DNA of 49,689 nucleotides from Gordoniibacillus kamchatkensis (GTDB lineage Bacteria > Bacillota > Bacilli > Paenibacillales > NBRC-103111). Where the stretch lies: contig NZ_JXAK01000053.1 in assembly GCF_000829455.1 (NCBI RefSeq), positions 1 to 49,689 on the forward strand, written 5' to 3'. The notes beneath the pieces are model-generated. The model made no database searches, was not told where the DNA came from, and saw only the letters and a program-made list of their open reading frames with translations. Positions 18,710-28,248 of this stretch are shown here, piece by piece. The translations under genes were made by a program, and so were the position numbers. Numbering within the stretch: position 1 is the first letter of the stretch; the number at the start of each line of letters is the position of its first letter.

Positions 18710-19513
18710 ATGAAGCTTATTTGGAATCCTTTCATTAATTTATGGAACCATAGATCTTTAATAAAGCAATTTACTGTTCGTGACGTGTCGTTAAGATATA
18801 AAGGGTCATTATTAGGTATTGTATGGTCTTTTATTACTCCTTTGTTGATGTTAATTATATACACATATGTATATAGCGAGATTTTTAAAGCTAAATGGAA
18901 TGTTGGGAATGAATCGAAACTAGATTTTGCTCTTATTATTTTTTGTGGTATAGCCACTTACAACTTATTCGGAGAGACAATAAGCAGAGCGCCACATCTT
19001 ATCATTGGACACTCTAATTATGTAAAAAAAGTTGTCTTTCCTTTGGAAATATTGCCAATTAGCATTCTATTCTCTTCTTTTATCAATTTTCTAATCAGTT
19101 TTTGCATATTATTTCTTGGGATAATTCTTTTCTCTCACTTGCATCTTGCTTCTTTTTTATTTCTTATAATTTTATTTCCTTATCTCCTGATGATCTCAGG
19201 ATTAAGTTTGTTTTTATCCGCTTTGGGTGTGTATTTAAGAGATATTGGGCAACTGATAGGGGTTATTGTACAAGCGCTTATGCTTTTAAGTCCAATTTTT
19301 TATCCCAAATCGGTAATTCCGCAATCGTTTCAATTTTTATACAATTTAAATCCTATAAGTTATGTAATAGAAGAAATGCGAAACATAACCATTTTTGGTT
19401 TCAGCCCAAATTGGGGCGAATTATTGATGCAATCTTTGTTTGGTCTAATCATTTTTATATTGGGGCATTATTTTTTTGAACGATCGAGAAAAGGTTTTGC
19501 AGATGTTCTTTAA
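18710..19513 (+). CDS. wzm: ABC-2 type polysaccharide export permease (Wzm)
   Basis: 267-residue membrane subunit of an exporter for lipid-linked glycan. I start at the ATG at 18710 (MKLIWNPFINLWNHRSLI) behind TAAGGAG. N-terminal block QFTVRDVSLRYKGSLLGIVW is typical of the Wzm/TagG family, followed by six hydrophobic segments and the family ending NLNPISYVIEEMRNITIFG. First gene of the AT-rich island, 18 bases before wzt. Paired ATPase confirms the role. It is divergent from the ligase gene; the 195-base gap between them must hold both promoters but I found no clear boxes. Confidence 0.93.
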   Translation: MKLIWNPFINLWNHRSLIKQFTVRDVSLRYKGSLLGIVWSFITPLLMLIIYTYVYSEIFKAKWNVGNESKLDFALIIFCGIATYNLFGETISRAPHLIIGHSNYVKKVVFPLEILPISILFSSFINFLISFCILFLGIILFSHLHLASFLFLIILFPYLLMISGLSLFLSALGVYLRDIGQLIGVIVQALMLLSPIFYPKSVIPQSFQFLYNLNPISYVIEEMRNITIFGFSPNWGELLMQSLFGLIIFILGHYFFERSRKGFADVL

Positions 19514-19531
19514 ACTGAAAGGAGTGGGACT

Positions 19532-20884
19532 ATGTCCCAATCAGCGGCAATTAGTATTAAAAACGTTAGTAAAACCTTTAAAATATACGACAAACCGCAG
19601 GACCGGTTAAAGCAGGTATTAACAAATAAGTCAAACTATCATAGAGAGTTTCAAGCACTCAAAAATATTAATTTAGAAATTCTAAAAGGTGAAACCTTTG
19701 GAATTATTGGGCAAAATGGGTCGGGAAAGAGTACATTGCTGCAAATTATTGCCGGAACTTTAAATCCAACAGTGGGAGAAGTTCACGTTAATGGTAAAGT
19801 GGCTGCTCTTCTTGAACTTGGCAGCGGATTTAATCCGGAATTTACCGGAAAAGAAAATGTTTTTATGAATGGAACGATACTTGGTTTATCAAAAAAAGAG
19901 ATAGAACAATTATATGATCAAATAGTAGACTTTGCCGATATCGGCGATTTTATTAATCAACCTGTTAAGACATATTCTAGTGGTATGTCAGTACGATTAG
20001 CATTTGCTGTCCAAGCATTAGTACCAAAAGAAATTCTCATTGTTGATGAAGCGCTTGCGGTCGGAGATGAATTATTTCAAAGAAAATGTTTTGCAAAAAT
20101 AGAAGAATTTAAAGCAAACGGTGGAACCATACTATTCGTATCCCATTCGGGCTCAACAATCATTGAGCTTTGTGATCGGGCTGCTCTTTTAGATGCCGGA
20201 GAACTCCTACTAGTTGAAGGCAGTAGTAAAGTGGTTAATTTATATCAAAAACTTATTTATGCTCCGTATGATAAAAAATTTCAAATAAGAGAGGATATAA
20301 AGAATTTAAAGTGCCTTAATCAAGCTGTTGAAGAGAACGAAGAATTACCAACGAAATTCGTGCAGAGCGGAACGAAATCAAAAATTGATATTGAAGCTGA
20401 CTTCGACCCAAATCTTATACCTCTGGAAACGATGAAATATGAAAAGCGAGGCGCTGAAATTTTCGATCCCGAAATTACTACACTAAGCGGTAAAAGAGTG
20501 AACTTACTCTTACCTAACGAATCATATGTGTGGAGATATTTTGTTAAATTTTATGAGACTTGCCATAATGTCCGTTTTGGTATGTTAATAAAGACCGGTT
20601 CGGGATTGGAGCTCGGTGGAGCAGCAACTACACTTGCAGGAAATGGCATTCCAAAAGTAACTGCCAACACGATAATGCAGGTAGAATTTACGTTTACCCC
20701 GCGGCTTAATGCTGGTATTTACTTTTTGAACGGTGGGGTATTAGGTATAGCGGAAGATGGAGAGGTTTATTTAGATCGACATATTGATCTCGGAGTTTTT
20801 AGGGTGCTTCATTTTGAAGAATCCCTCATGACATCCCTGGTTGACTTCTCAGTATCGTCAATAGTTTCTAAATCCAATCGCTAG
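19532..20884 (+). CDS. wzt: ABC polysaccharide exporter ATPase (Wzt) with C-terminal glycan-recognition domain
   Basis: 450 residues. The ATPase half has Walker A GQNGSGKST (60-68), signature YSSGMSVRLAF (148-158), Walker B ILIVDEAL (168-175) and a switch His in FVSHS (about 205). After a linker the C-terminal 150 residues (EIFDPEITTLSGKRVNLLLP, VWRYFVKFYETCHNVRFGML) form a Wzt_C-type beta-sandwich. In E. coli O8/O9a this domain recognises a terminal modification on the glycan and couples it to export. The gene that follows directly encodes a sulfotransferase, a plausible maker of such a terminal mark. RBS GAAAGGAG. Intact. Confidence 0.95.
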   Translation: MSQSAAISIKNVSKTFKIYDKPQDRLKQVLTNKSNYHREFQALKNINLEILKGETFGIIGQNGSGKSTLLQIIAGTLNPTVGEVHVNGKVAALLELGSGFNPEFTGKENVFMNGTILGLSKKEIEQLYDQIVDFADIGDFINQPVKTYSSGMSVRLAFAVQALVPKEILIVDEALAVGDELFQRKCFAKIEEFKANGGTILFVSHSGSTIIELCDRAALLDAGELLLVEGSSKVVNLYQKLIYAPYDKKFQIREDIKNLKCLNQAVEENEELPTKFVQSGTKSKIDIEADFDPNLIPLETMKYEKRGAEIFDPEITTLSGKRVNLLLPNESYVWRYFVKFYETCHNVRFGMLIKTGSGLELGGAATTLAGNGIPKVTANTIMQVEFTFTPRLNAGIYFLNGGVLGIAEDGEVYLDRHIDLGVFRVLHFEESLMTSLVDFSVSSIVSKSNR

Positions 20885-20895
20885 GGGCGGAATTC

Positions 20896-22566
20896 ATGGA
20901 TAAAGTCATATGCATTCTTGGCATGCACCGTAGTGGGACATCGCTAATAGCAAATGCAATCCATTCAATGGGTGTTTATTTCGGTGAAGAGTCGACACTG
21001 TTGAATGCAAGAAGCGATAATCCGGAAGGGTTTTGGGAATTGGCGGAGGTTGTAACACTTCAAGAAGAATTATTGGCAGATTTAAAAACATATTGGAGCA
21101 ACCCGGCGCCATTGCCTGAGAATTGGTGGCTGCATCCGCATTTAGCACCGTACAAAAGTCGTTTAAAAGAAATAATTGTTAAAAACTTCAACAACTCACC
21201 TATATGGGCTTGGAAAGATCCAAGAACGTGCTTATTATTGCCGATGTGGCAGCAAATATTGGGTGAAATGGATGTTGAAATTCAGTATTTAATTGTTTTT
21301 CGTAATCCTATTGATGTAGCGAAGTCCTTAGGGAAAAGGGATAACTTCCCTTATACGCAATCAATAGGATTATGGCTTTTATATAATTTGCATGCTCTTC
21401 ACTATACAATTGGCTGTAATCGATTTTTTGTGCAATATGACGCTTTTATAACTAGCTGGGAAGAAACTATTCCTGCGCTTGTTTCTTGGTTAGGATTAAA
21501 TGGGACTGAGCAAGTATTATTTCGCAATAAATTATCAGAAATTATCAAACCGTCACTTCAACGAAACAAAACGGATATAACCCAGTACATCGATAAAATC
21601 CCAAAGCATGTATTTAATCTTTATGAAATGCTTCAAAATGCTGCAAGCAACATTGAGATATCGAATAGTGTTGAATTTAAAGAAAAAATTGAGCATGAAT
21701 TTAACCAATTTATGATGTTATCATCGATGTTTTGTGAAGAATCATATCTTAGAATGCAATTATATTGGTTAGATTCTGAAGGAATCTATACGGAAAAATG
21801 CTCCGATTACGTAACTATAAAAGCTGATTTTGAAGATAGGGAATACGAAATCATGCTTCCTCCTTGTATAAAAGGAACCTTAAGGTTAGACCCAACAAAT
21901 AATCCTGCACGATGTGATGTGGAATTTATAAAAATCTACGAAAAATCGGACGAATGTTGGAAATTAATTGCTGAAATTAGCGAAAAAAATAATTTTAAAG
22001 GTATTATAAAAACGGCGAATATTAATATTATTGAAAATAAAAAAGATTTCTGTTTTCTCTCCATAAACGACGATCCTCAGCTGTATCTGGATCTTCTTCC
22101 TTTAGATAATTATCATAGTCAATTAAAACTAACTGTAAAAATAAGATGTGAACCTATATCCGATAGCATTACAGATTCAATTATTCGATGCTTAAATGCG
22201 CATTCGGAAAATTCTAGAGACTATTTTACACATGCTATAAATCATTTAAAACAAGAAATGGAATCCAAAATCGATGGTTTTTACCAAAATGTGTTTAAGG
22301 AAATTAACAAAACTCATGAAGAATATCATCAAATAAATTCATATTTTGTTGAAATTTCAAAGCAAATGCTTTTGGAATTAACAGAAATGCAAAAGCAAAA
22401 TCAAAAGTATTTTTTGGAATTTTATGAAACGCAAGAAAAATTATTTGATGAGTCGAAACTAAAGCAATATGAAATAGAACAACAAATACAAACCATTCAG
22501 AACTTACTCGAGAATAAACAGAGTTTTTTAAAGGTGATTGTCAAAAAATGGATAAAGCGGCAGTAG
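20896..22566 (+). CDS. PAPS-dependent sulfotransferase with beta-sandwich and C-terminal coiled coil
   Basis: 556 residues in three parts. (1) About 1-290 is a sulfotransferase fold: 5'-phosphosulfate loop LGMHRSGTS (8-16), AWKDPRTCLLLP (105-116) and the 3'-phosphate element FRNPIDVAKS (135-144, Arg136 and Ser144). (2) About 300-420 is mostly beta, with the motif LRLDPT (329-334) also seen as IRIDPT in a membrane-anchored protein of this locus. (3) About 440-545 is long charged helix likely to form a coiled coil (HLKQEMESKIDGFYQNVFKE). Immediately downstream of wzt. Likely sulfates the exported glycan from PAPS; a role as chain terminator is my inference. A methionine-started overlap (19 bases) couples it to the next gene. 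Confidence 0.85.
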   Translation: MDKVICILGMHRSGTSLIANAIHSMGVYFGEESTLLNARSDNPEGFWELAEVVTLQEELLADLKTYWSNPAPLPENWWLHPHLAPYKSRLKEIIVKNFNNSPIWAWKDPRTCLLLPMWQQILGEMDVEIQYLIVFRNPIDVAKSLGKRDNFPYTQSIGLWLLYNLHALHYTIGCNRFFVQYDAFITSWEETIPALVSWLGLNGTEQVLFRNKLSEIIKPSLQRNKTDITQYIDKIPKHVFNLYEMLQNAASNIEISNSVEFKEKIEHEFNQFMMLSSMFCEESYLRMQLYWLDSEGIYTEKCSDYVTIKADFEDREYEIMLPPCIKGTLRLDPTNNPARCDVEFIKIYEKSDECWKLIAEISEKNNFKGIIKTANINIIENKKDFCFLSINDDPQLYLDLLPLDNYHSQLKLTVKIRCEPISDSITDSIIRCLNAHSENSRDYFTHAINHLKQEMESKIDGFYQNVFKEINKTHEEYHQINSYFVEISKQMLLELTEMQKQNQKYFLEFYETQEKLFDESKLKQYEIEQQIQTIQNLLENKQSFLKVIVKKWIKRQ

Positions 22567-23528
22567 ATATTTTACTTTCTACTTTTAATGGCGAAAAATA
22601 TCTGCCTGATTTATTGCAGTCTCTTGAAGCGCAAACATTTAGAGAATGGAAATTGATTATTAGAGACGATGGCTCAACTGATGAAACGATATCGATACTT
22701 CAAAAATTTAAAAACAATTCTGGAAGATCTGTTGAAATTATCGAATCTGATGCAAATTTGGGACCATGCAAAAGTTTTCTAACTTTATTGAAATATTCTG
22801 AAGCAAACTATGTGATGTTCTGCGACCAAGACGATGTTTGGTTGCCTCATAAAATACAATTTCTATTAAACATCGCTAAGAATGAGGAGTTAAAATACAA
22901 TAATAAACCATTGTTAGTTCATAGTGATTTGATTGTAACTGATAGAAATAATTCGATTATTAGCCAATCTTTTTGGAAATATCAAAATATTAACCCAAAA
23001 CGAAAAAAACTGAATGAGCTTCTTGTTCAAAATAATGTTACCGGATGCTCCTTAATAATAAACAGAAAATTAGCTGATTTAGTTTGCACTAGCGATATAG
23101 GAATTATAATGCATGATTGGTGGATAGCAATAATCGCTGCTGCTTTAGGAGAAATTATCTATACAAATAACAAAACAATAATGTATAGACAACATAGCAA
23201 TAACGATACCGGTGCTCATTTGTTTTTCTCAATAAAACATATGAAAACAAAATTAATTAATCGTAGTTTAATTTCTTCTGTAATCCGTACAATAGAGCAA
23301 GCCCAAATTTTCCTCCATCTTTATTCTGGTTTTTTAAATAAACAACAAGTTGAATTGATATCGCAATATGCTAAATTGCCGAAAGTAAATATTTTTAAAA
23401 GAATTCTTTTCTTATTTTCTCGTAAATTTTATAAAGATGGTCTGATACGAAATATTGGTTTTTTGTTAGCTGTCATTTTTATAAATTCCCCAAGAAGGAG
23501 GATACAAAGTGAAGCAAAACCGAGATGA
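22548..23528 (+). CDS. Family 2 glycosyltransferase
   Basis: 326-residue GT-A enzyme of the rhamnosyltransferase-like branch. The N-terminus VDILLSTFNGEKYLPDLLQS, nucleotide site DDGSTDE (40-46) and metal/donor site DQDDVW (93-98) are standard; MHDWW in the middle fits the acceptor-side aspartate of this branch. Starts inside the end of the sulfotransferase gene. The C-terminal 90 residues are basic and helical, probably membrane-associated. Sugar specificity cannot be read. Confidence 0.9.
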   Translation: MDKAAVDILLSTFNGEKYLPDLLQSLEAQTFREWKLIIRDDGSTDETISILQKFKNNSGRSVEIIESDANLGPCKSFLTLLKYSEANYVMFCDQDDVWLPHKIQFLLNIAKNEELKYNNKPLLVHSDLIVTDRNNSIISQSFWKYQNINPKRKKLNELLVQNNVTGCSLIINRKLADLVCTSDIGIIMHDWWIAIIAAALGEIIYTNNKTIMYRQHSNNDTGAHLFFSIKHMKTKLINRSLISSVIRTIEQAQIFLHLYSGFLNKQQVELISQYAKLPKVNIFKRILFLFSRKFYKDGLIRNIGFLLAVIFINSPRRRIQSEAKPR

Positions 23529-25302
23529 AACTTCTAATCATATAGAACTTCGAGAATTAGTATCTGAAATTCAAAATATTAGCACTAGCTTAGAAAAATT
23601 AAAAATAGATGTTGAAAATTTAAAAAATAAACCTTCAATATCAAAAAGAATATGGAACATGTTTGGATTTCAGAACCTTCCAATAGTTTCTTACTCTGAT
23701 GATCTTAAATTTTCAGTTGATTCACTTAAGGTCAGCAATGGAAAAATTTATAGTTATGGATGGGTTTTTCATCGTAAGAAAATAATAAAACAAATTAGAA
23801 TGTTAGTATACAAAAGAGGAACAACAGAGGTATTTTCAGTTCAATATGGAAATCAACGTATAGATGTGGCTCAAGATTTTCAATATGCACAGGCCGAATT
23901 TTCCGGATTTATTATTTCTGGTAGAATCCCGAAAGGTAAATGCAAACTATTTTTGGAACTAAAATTTAATGATGATAGTGATCAAGTAATTGATTTGAAT
24001 TATGTTAGCAGTAATCTTCAAACAAAATTATCAATTTCTAAGAGAAGAATAAAAAAAGCATTTTCTTATCTCTTTCGGGGGAAAATCGCCGAGTTAATTT
24101 GGAAGAGTAAGCAAATAATAATGAGCGATCGAAAGTTCAATCAATCTCTGCATCTTAATAAATTTAAAGAAATTATTAATAGTTACAAAAAATTACCCTT
24201 CATATTAGTGATTGATCACAAAATGGGTGGAGGGGCTAACCTATATCGTCAAAGATTAATTGAAAAAAATAGTAGAGAAACACCAGTTCTTCTTTTGGTT
24301 TACGATATACCACACTTAGAATATGGACTTACTTATTATTATAAATCTGAAAATATTACTTTTAAACTCGATTCTATTGAATCGTTACAAAATTTGTTTG
24401 AATCAAATTATATTAATGTTTCGGAAATTTTTGTTAATAATCTTGTGTCTTTTGAATTTCCGATTTCGGTTATAAAATTTATTGTTAACTTGAAAGTAAA
24501 TTTTAAAGCTCAATTGATTGTTCCTATACATGATTATTTTTGTATATGTCCTTCCTTTACGCTTCAGGATTATAATGGCAATTTTTGTGGAATACCAGAT
24601 ATTCAACAATGTCGAATATGTCTCCCTAAAAATAAAGGGGATTTCCAACAAATTGTTAATTATAGCGATATTGATTCTTGGAGAAGTACATGGCATCTTT
24701 TATTAACAAAGGCCGATAAAATTCTTTGTTTTTCTGAATCGTCTTACAAATATATCGCAAAAGCTTATCCTGATTTAATGGTCAACAATATTCAGATTGA
24801 ACCTCATTCCGTTGATTATTTACCTGTTGAAAAACCTGAAATATCTAAAAAATTTCCGATGAATATTGGTATATTGGGGAATATATCAGATATTAAAGGT
24901 GCTAATGTAATCCGGAAAATTATAGAAATTATTGAGGAGCATAAATATCCTATTAAAGTGACTGTTATAGGTAATATGGATTTCGTACCAAAGGCTCAGT
25001 GTCTTACTGTAACTGGATCGTATAAACATAGTCAATTGCCAAAATTAATTGAGGATATGGGTATTAATATCGGATTTGTACCATCTATTGTACCAGAAAC
25101 TTTTTGTTATGTTGTTAATGAATTGATGTACTATGACTTACCTATTGCAACATTCTCATTAGGAGCCCAGGCAGAAAGAGTTTCTACATATTCTAAAGGG
25201 GTGATTATTCCCGAAATAGATCCGAGTGTTGCGTTAGAGGAATTAATGAAGCTATACCATGAATATTATTCTAACAATATTGAAGAGGAGATTATAAAAT
25301 GA
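23509..25302 (+). CDS. Large glycosyltransferase with extra N-terminal domain
   Basis: 597 residues from a GTG behind AAGGAGG, overlapping the previous gene by 20 bases. The first 45 residues are a short heptad-like helix (ELVSEIQNISTSLEKLKIDV). Residues 50-170 form a beta-rich domain (VDSLKVSNGKIYSYGWVFHR, AEFSGFIISGRIP) of the kind seen ahead of glycosyltransferases. From about 220 on comes a GT-B-like region: FILVIDHKMGGGANLYRQRL, then NIGILGNISDIKGANVIRKI and the donor-site-like FVPSIVPETFCYVVNELM. The order resembles GT4-type enzymes. Four cysteines at 345-370 (CICP, CRIC) may bind metal. Stop overlaps the next start as ATGA. Confidence 0.78.
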   Translation: MKQNRDETSNHIELRELVSEIQNISTSLEKLKIDVENLKNKPSISKRIWNMFGFQNLPIVSYSDDLKFSVDSLKVSNGKIYSYGWVFHRKKIIKQIRMLVYKRGTTEVFSVQYGNQRIDVAQDFQYAQAEFSGFIISGRIPKGKCKLFLELKFNDDSDQVIDLNYVSSNLQTKLSISKRRIKKAFSYLFRGKIAELIWKSKQIIMSDRKFNQSLHLNKFKEIINSYKKLPFILVIDHKMGGGANLYRQRLIEKNSRETPVLLLVYDIPHLEYGLTYYYKSENITFKLDSIESLQNLFESNYINVSEIFVNNLVSFEFPISVIKFIVNLKVNFKAQLIVPIHDYFCICPSFTLQDYNGNFCGIPDIQQCRICLPKNKGDFQQIVNYSDIDSWRSTWHLLLTKADKILCFSESSYKYIAKAYPDLMVNNIQIEPHSVDYLPVEKPEISKKFPMNIGILGNISDIKGANVIRKIIEIIEEHKYPIKVTVIGNMDFVPKAQCLTVTGSYKHSQLPKLIEDMGINIGFVPSIVPETFCYVVNELMYYDLPIATFSLGAQAERVSTYSKGVIIPEIDPSVALEELMKLYHEYYSNNIEEEIIK

Positions 25303-26546
25303 TTCACTTTTTTACTAGTGCCGCTTCCAATTATTTACCTAAAGTTAGATTGCTTTGTAACTCTATAAAAAAATATCACCCTGAAGTAACGGTACATTTA
25401 GCTCTTCCTGACCGAAAGCCTAATTGGCTTGATTTAAATAATGAACCCTTCGATAATATTATTACAGTAGAAGAATTAGATATTCCGAATTTAAAGCCAT
25501 GGATGTTTGGACATACACTAGTCGAATTAAGTACTGCAATAAAGCCGTTTGTCGTCAGAAAACTTCTTTCTTTTGAAAATAGTGAAGCTGTGTTGTATTT
25601 TGATCCGGATATGGTCTTATTTTCGAGATTGGATGATTTGCTCGATATATTTAAAACCCATAGTATCGGATTAACTCCTCACCAAACTAAACCAGAAAAA
25701 AGCATAGAAGCAATTATGGATAACGAAATAAGCAGTCTTCGATATGGTGTCTACAATCTTGGGTTTGTTGCAGTCAAGAATGATTTGAATGGAAATGCGT
25801 TTGCAAAATGGTGGTCAGAACGATTGTATGAATTTTGTAGGGAAGGATTAAATCAGGGACTTTGGACAGACCAAAAATGGATCGATCTTGCGCCCGCCTT
25901 TTTTGAAGGTGTTAAAGTTCTCAAGTCTTCTCGCTTTAACGTTGCTGCCTGGAATATAACTACGCGAAAAATGGAAGGATCGCTTGAGAATGGCTTGATT
26001 ATTGACGGGGAACCATTAGGATTCTACCATTTCAGTGGCTGGGATAGTGGTGCTCATAAGGTAATGGCTTCGAAATACCAGGGCACTAATCGAGCTTTGA
26101 TGTCTCTTCTAGAGTGGTATGAAAAAGCCGAGACACAAGATCCTATTACTTCAAGTACACCGTGGGCATTTGGTTTTTTTGATAATAATGAAAAAATTAC
26201 GAAACAGCATCGACTTATTTATCGTCTTAGACCGGATTTACAAAAAGCATATCAGAATCCTTATCAAGTTAGTGAGGGACAATGTTATTTTAATTGGTTT
26301 AATTGGCAAGCTCACTTAGAACATCCAGAATTGGTTGGTAATATAGAAAACCAAGGCATTTCGACTGAGAATTTAATATCATCATATAGACAAGGTGCAA
26401 TAGATTGGAATTTAATTAAAAGATATCTAAAAAGAGCAATTTTCGATTATAAATACGGGTATAAATTATCAATTAAAACAATTGACATCATAAAAAAATC
26501 AGGAATTAAAGGGTTAAGTGGGAAAGTTCGAAAAATGTCAAAGTAG
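25299..26546 (+). CDS. Putative glycosyltransferase, GT8-like
   Basis: 415 residues. N-terminus MIHFFTSAASNYLPKVRLLC with NSIKKYHPEVTVHLALPD matches the start of GT-A enzymes that use a DxD metal site. That site is likely YFDPDMVLF (100-108). GVYNLGFVAVKN and GLWTDQKWIDLAP are further landmarks of the GT8-like group. A late segment GFYHFSGWDSG is conserved in similar cluster proteins as far as I can recall. Translationally coupled to the preceding gene by ATGA. Sugar unknown. Intact. Confidence 0.75.
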   Translation: MIHFFTSAASNYLPKVRLLCNSIKKYHPEVTVHLALPDRKPNWLDLNNEPFDNIITVEELDIPNLKPWMFGHTLVELSTAIKPFVVRKLLSFENSEAVLYFDPDMVLFSRLDDLLDIFKTHSIGLTPHQTKPEKSIEAIMDNEISSLRYGVYNLGFVAVKNDLNGNAFAKWWSERLYEFCREGLNQGLWTDQKWIDLAPAFFEGVKVLKSSRFNVAAWNITTRKMEGSLENGLIIDGEPLGFYHFSGWDSGAHKVMASKYQGTNRALMSLLEWYEKAETQDPITSSTPWAFGFFDNNEKITKQHRLIYRLRPDLQKAYQNPYQVSEGQCYFNWFNWQAHLEHPELVGNIENQGISTENLISSYRQGAIDWNLIKRYLKRAIFDYKYGYKLSIKTIDIIKKSGIKGLSGKVRKMSK

Positions 26547-26570
26547 CATTTTTGATAAGGGGCGGTTTGT

Positions 26571-27787
26571 TTGAAAATAGAAATAAGAGTAATATACCTT
26601 ATATTGTTATTAGCATTTTTTTCGAGAATTTTTTATATACACATGACTAATTTCCCCCCTCTTGAAGGGGATGCCTTTTTTTACGATAAAGAGGCGAAGC
26701 AAATTTTAGATAATTTTGTGATAGGTTATAATTCAACTTCACCAAATTCTTTTGTTACCCCAGGTTTTCCGATATTTCTTGCTATAATATATAAGGTTTT
26801 TGGTGTTCATTTAACTTTTGTTAGAGATATTCAAGTCATTTTGAGTGTAATAACGATTTATATCTGTTACTGCATTTCAGGACGTTATTTAAAAAGTCCT
26901 TATACAGAATTGGTAGCAGCTCTTATGACTTTCTACCCAAGTTTTATATATGCAAATGGATTAATTTTAACAGAAGTATTATTTACTTTTCTATTTTTAC
27001 TTTTTGTATTTATTTTTATTAAAGCAATGGAAAATATTGAAAAAATCCTTTTTTATTTTGGCTGGAATTATATATGCTTTTTCAATTTTAGTTCGTCCTA
27101 CTTTAGCACTGCTGTGTATTGTATTTTTTATTTTTTATATAATTATTGTTGAAAAAAAGAAATTATTACTAAAAAATTTAGTTTGGTTTGCCGGTTCTAC
27201 TATATTATTTATGTTACCTTGGTGGATAAGAAATTTGTTGCTGTTTAAACAGATTGTATTATTTTCGACTTCCGGAAATAATCCGCTATTATGGGGTGTG
27301 CATCCTTATTTTTTATAATGTTTTTGAAACTTTTGATAAAATTTACGCTTTAAAACCAAATGAAATACAACGAAGCATTCTTTGGAAAAAAGAAGCGATC
27401 AAAATTTTCGTGGAAAACTTCCAAAACCCAACATTTATTAAATGGATTATATTTGGCAAAATTAATTATTTTTGGAGAATACCTTGGGTTGAAAACGGTT
27501 CGATAGCACATTTCTTTGAAAAAATAAGGAATCCGATGCATATTATTTTAGTTATAGTTGGATGGTCCGGAATAATTGTTTCGATTATTAAACGCAAAAA
27601 AGTACAATTAATTTCTTTAATAATTTTATACTATTTCTTCTTGCATCAAGTATTTTTAGCAATTCCTCGATATGCATTTCCAATAATGCCTTTTATTATT
27701 TTAATGAGTTCATTTACAATTAAGGAGGTTGTAGAAGGGGGGAAGGCAATTTGGTCAAAATATTATATAAAAGCTACTCAATCCTGA
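26571..27787 (+). CDS. GT39-type (GT-C) membrane glycosyltransferase (two frameshifts, near 27041 and 27306)
   Basis: Begins at a TTG behind AAGGGGCGG. The N-terminal loop after helix 1 carries the acidic motif EGDAFFYDKEAK expected of dolichyl/undecaprenyl-phosphate-sugar-using GT-C enzymes (PMT/ArnT type). The frame breaks twice: a run of six A after ATTG near 27041 and a run of six T near 27306. Removing one base from each run yields one 404-residue protein (ENIEKSFFILAGIIYAFSIL across the first join, VHPYFYNVFETFDKIYALKP across the second). About ten helices. It likely transfers a lipid-linked sugar to glycan outside the membrane. Its neighbour encodes the matching lipid-sugar synthase. 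Confidence 0.8.
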
Positions 27788-28236
27788 TAATTTTGTTATT
27801 TATAATAGTAATGTATAGTATTTTGTTTTTTAACATAAACAATGAAGATATTAAATGGCAATTAAAAGATGCAACTATTGTAGCAGAAAGTCAATTCGAT
27901 ACCTTTCAAGAATGGAAAAAAAGTAATATAAAAAATGAAAATGAAGAGCTTATTTCAACGAATAACGATCCTTTTATAATAAGTCCAAGTATTAAAAATT
28001 ATAAGACAAAAAAAGCACTTATAGAGTTAGATGTTAAAACCGATAGTTCAACTGTACAAATTTTTTACAAAAAAGCAAACGAGCCGCAATTTACTGAAGA
28101 AAAAAGTAAAGTTTTAAAAACTAATTCGCTAAAAGCTATTATCGATGGAGATTTCGATCAAATTCGAATTGATCCAACTGAAAAAAAGGGTAGTCATTTC
28201 AAGATAATACACGTCGATATTAAATGGTTTAATTAG
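27751..28236 (+). CDS. Membrane-anchored small beta-rich protein, function unknown
   Basis: 161 residues from a TTG (behind GGGGGGAAGG) that overlaps the end of the GT39 gene by 37 bases. One N-terminal helix (SILIILLFIIVMYSILFF) anchors an outside domain of about 130 residues, rich in Lys, Asn and Asp. Near the end it has DFDQIRIDPTEKKGSHFKII, whose IRIDPT element matches the LRLDPT of the sulfotransferase middle domain. Such segments occur as small beta-sandwich modules in glycan enzymes, so a glycan-binding partner of the GT39 protein is conceivable. No named family recognised. Confidence 0.65.
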   Translation: MVKILYKSYSILIILLFIIVMYSILFFNINNEDIKWQLKDATIVAESQFDTFQEWKKSNIKNENEELISTNNDPFIISPSIKNYKTKKALIELDVKTDSSTVQIFYKKANEPQFTEEKSKVLKTNSLKAIIDGDFDQIRIDPTEKKGSHFKIIHVDIKWFN

Positions 28237-28248
28237 GGAGGTATTATC

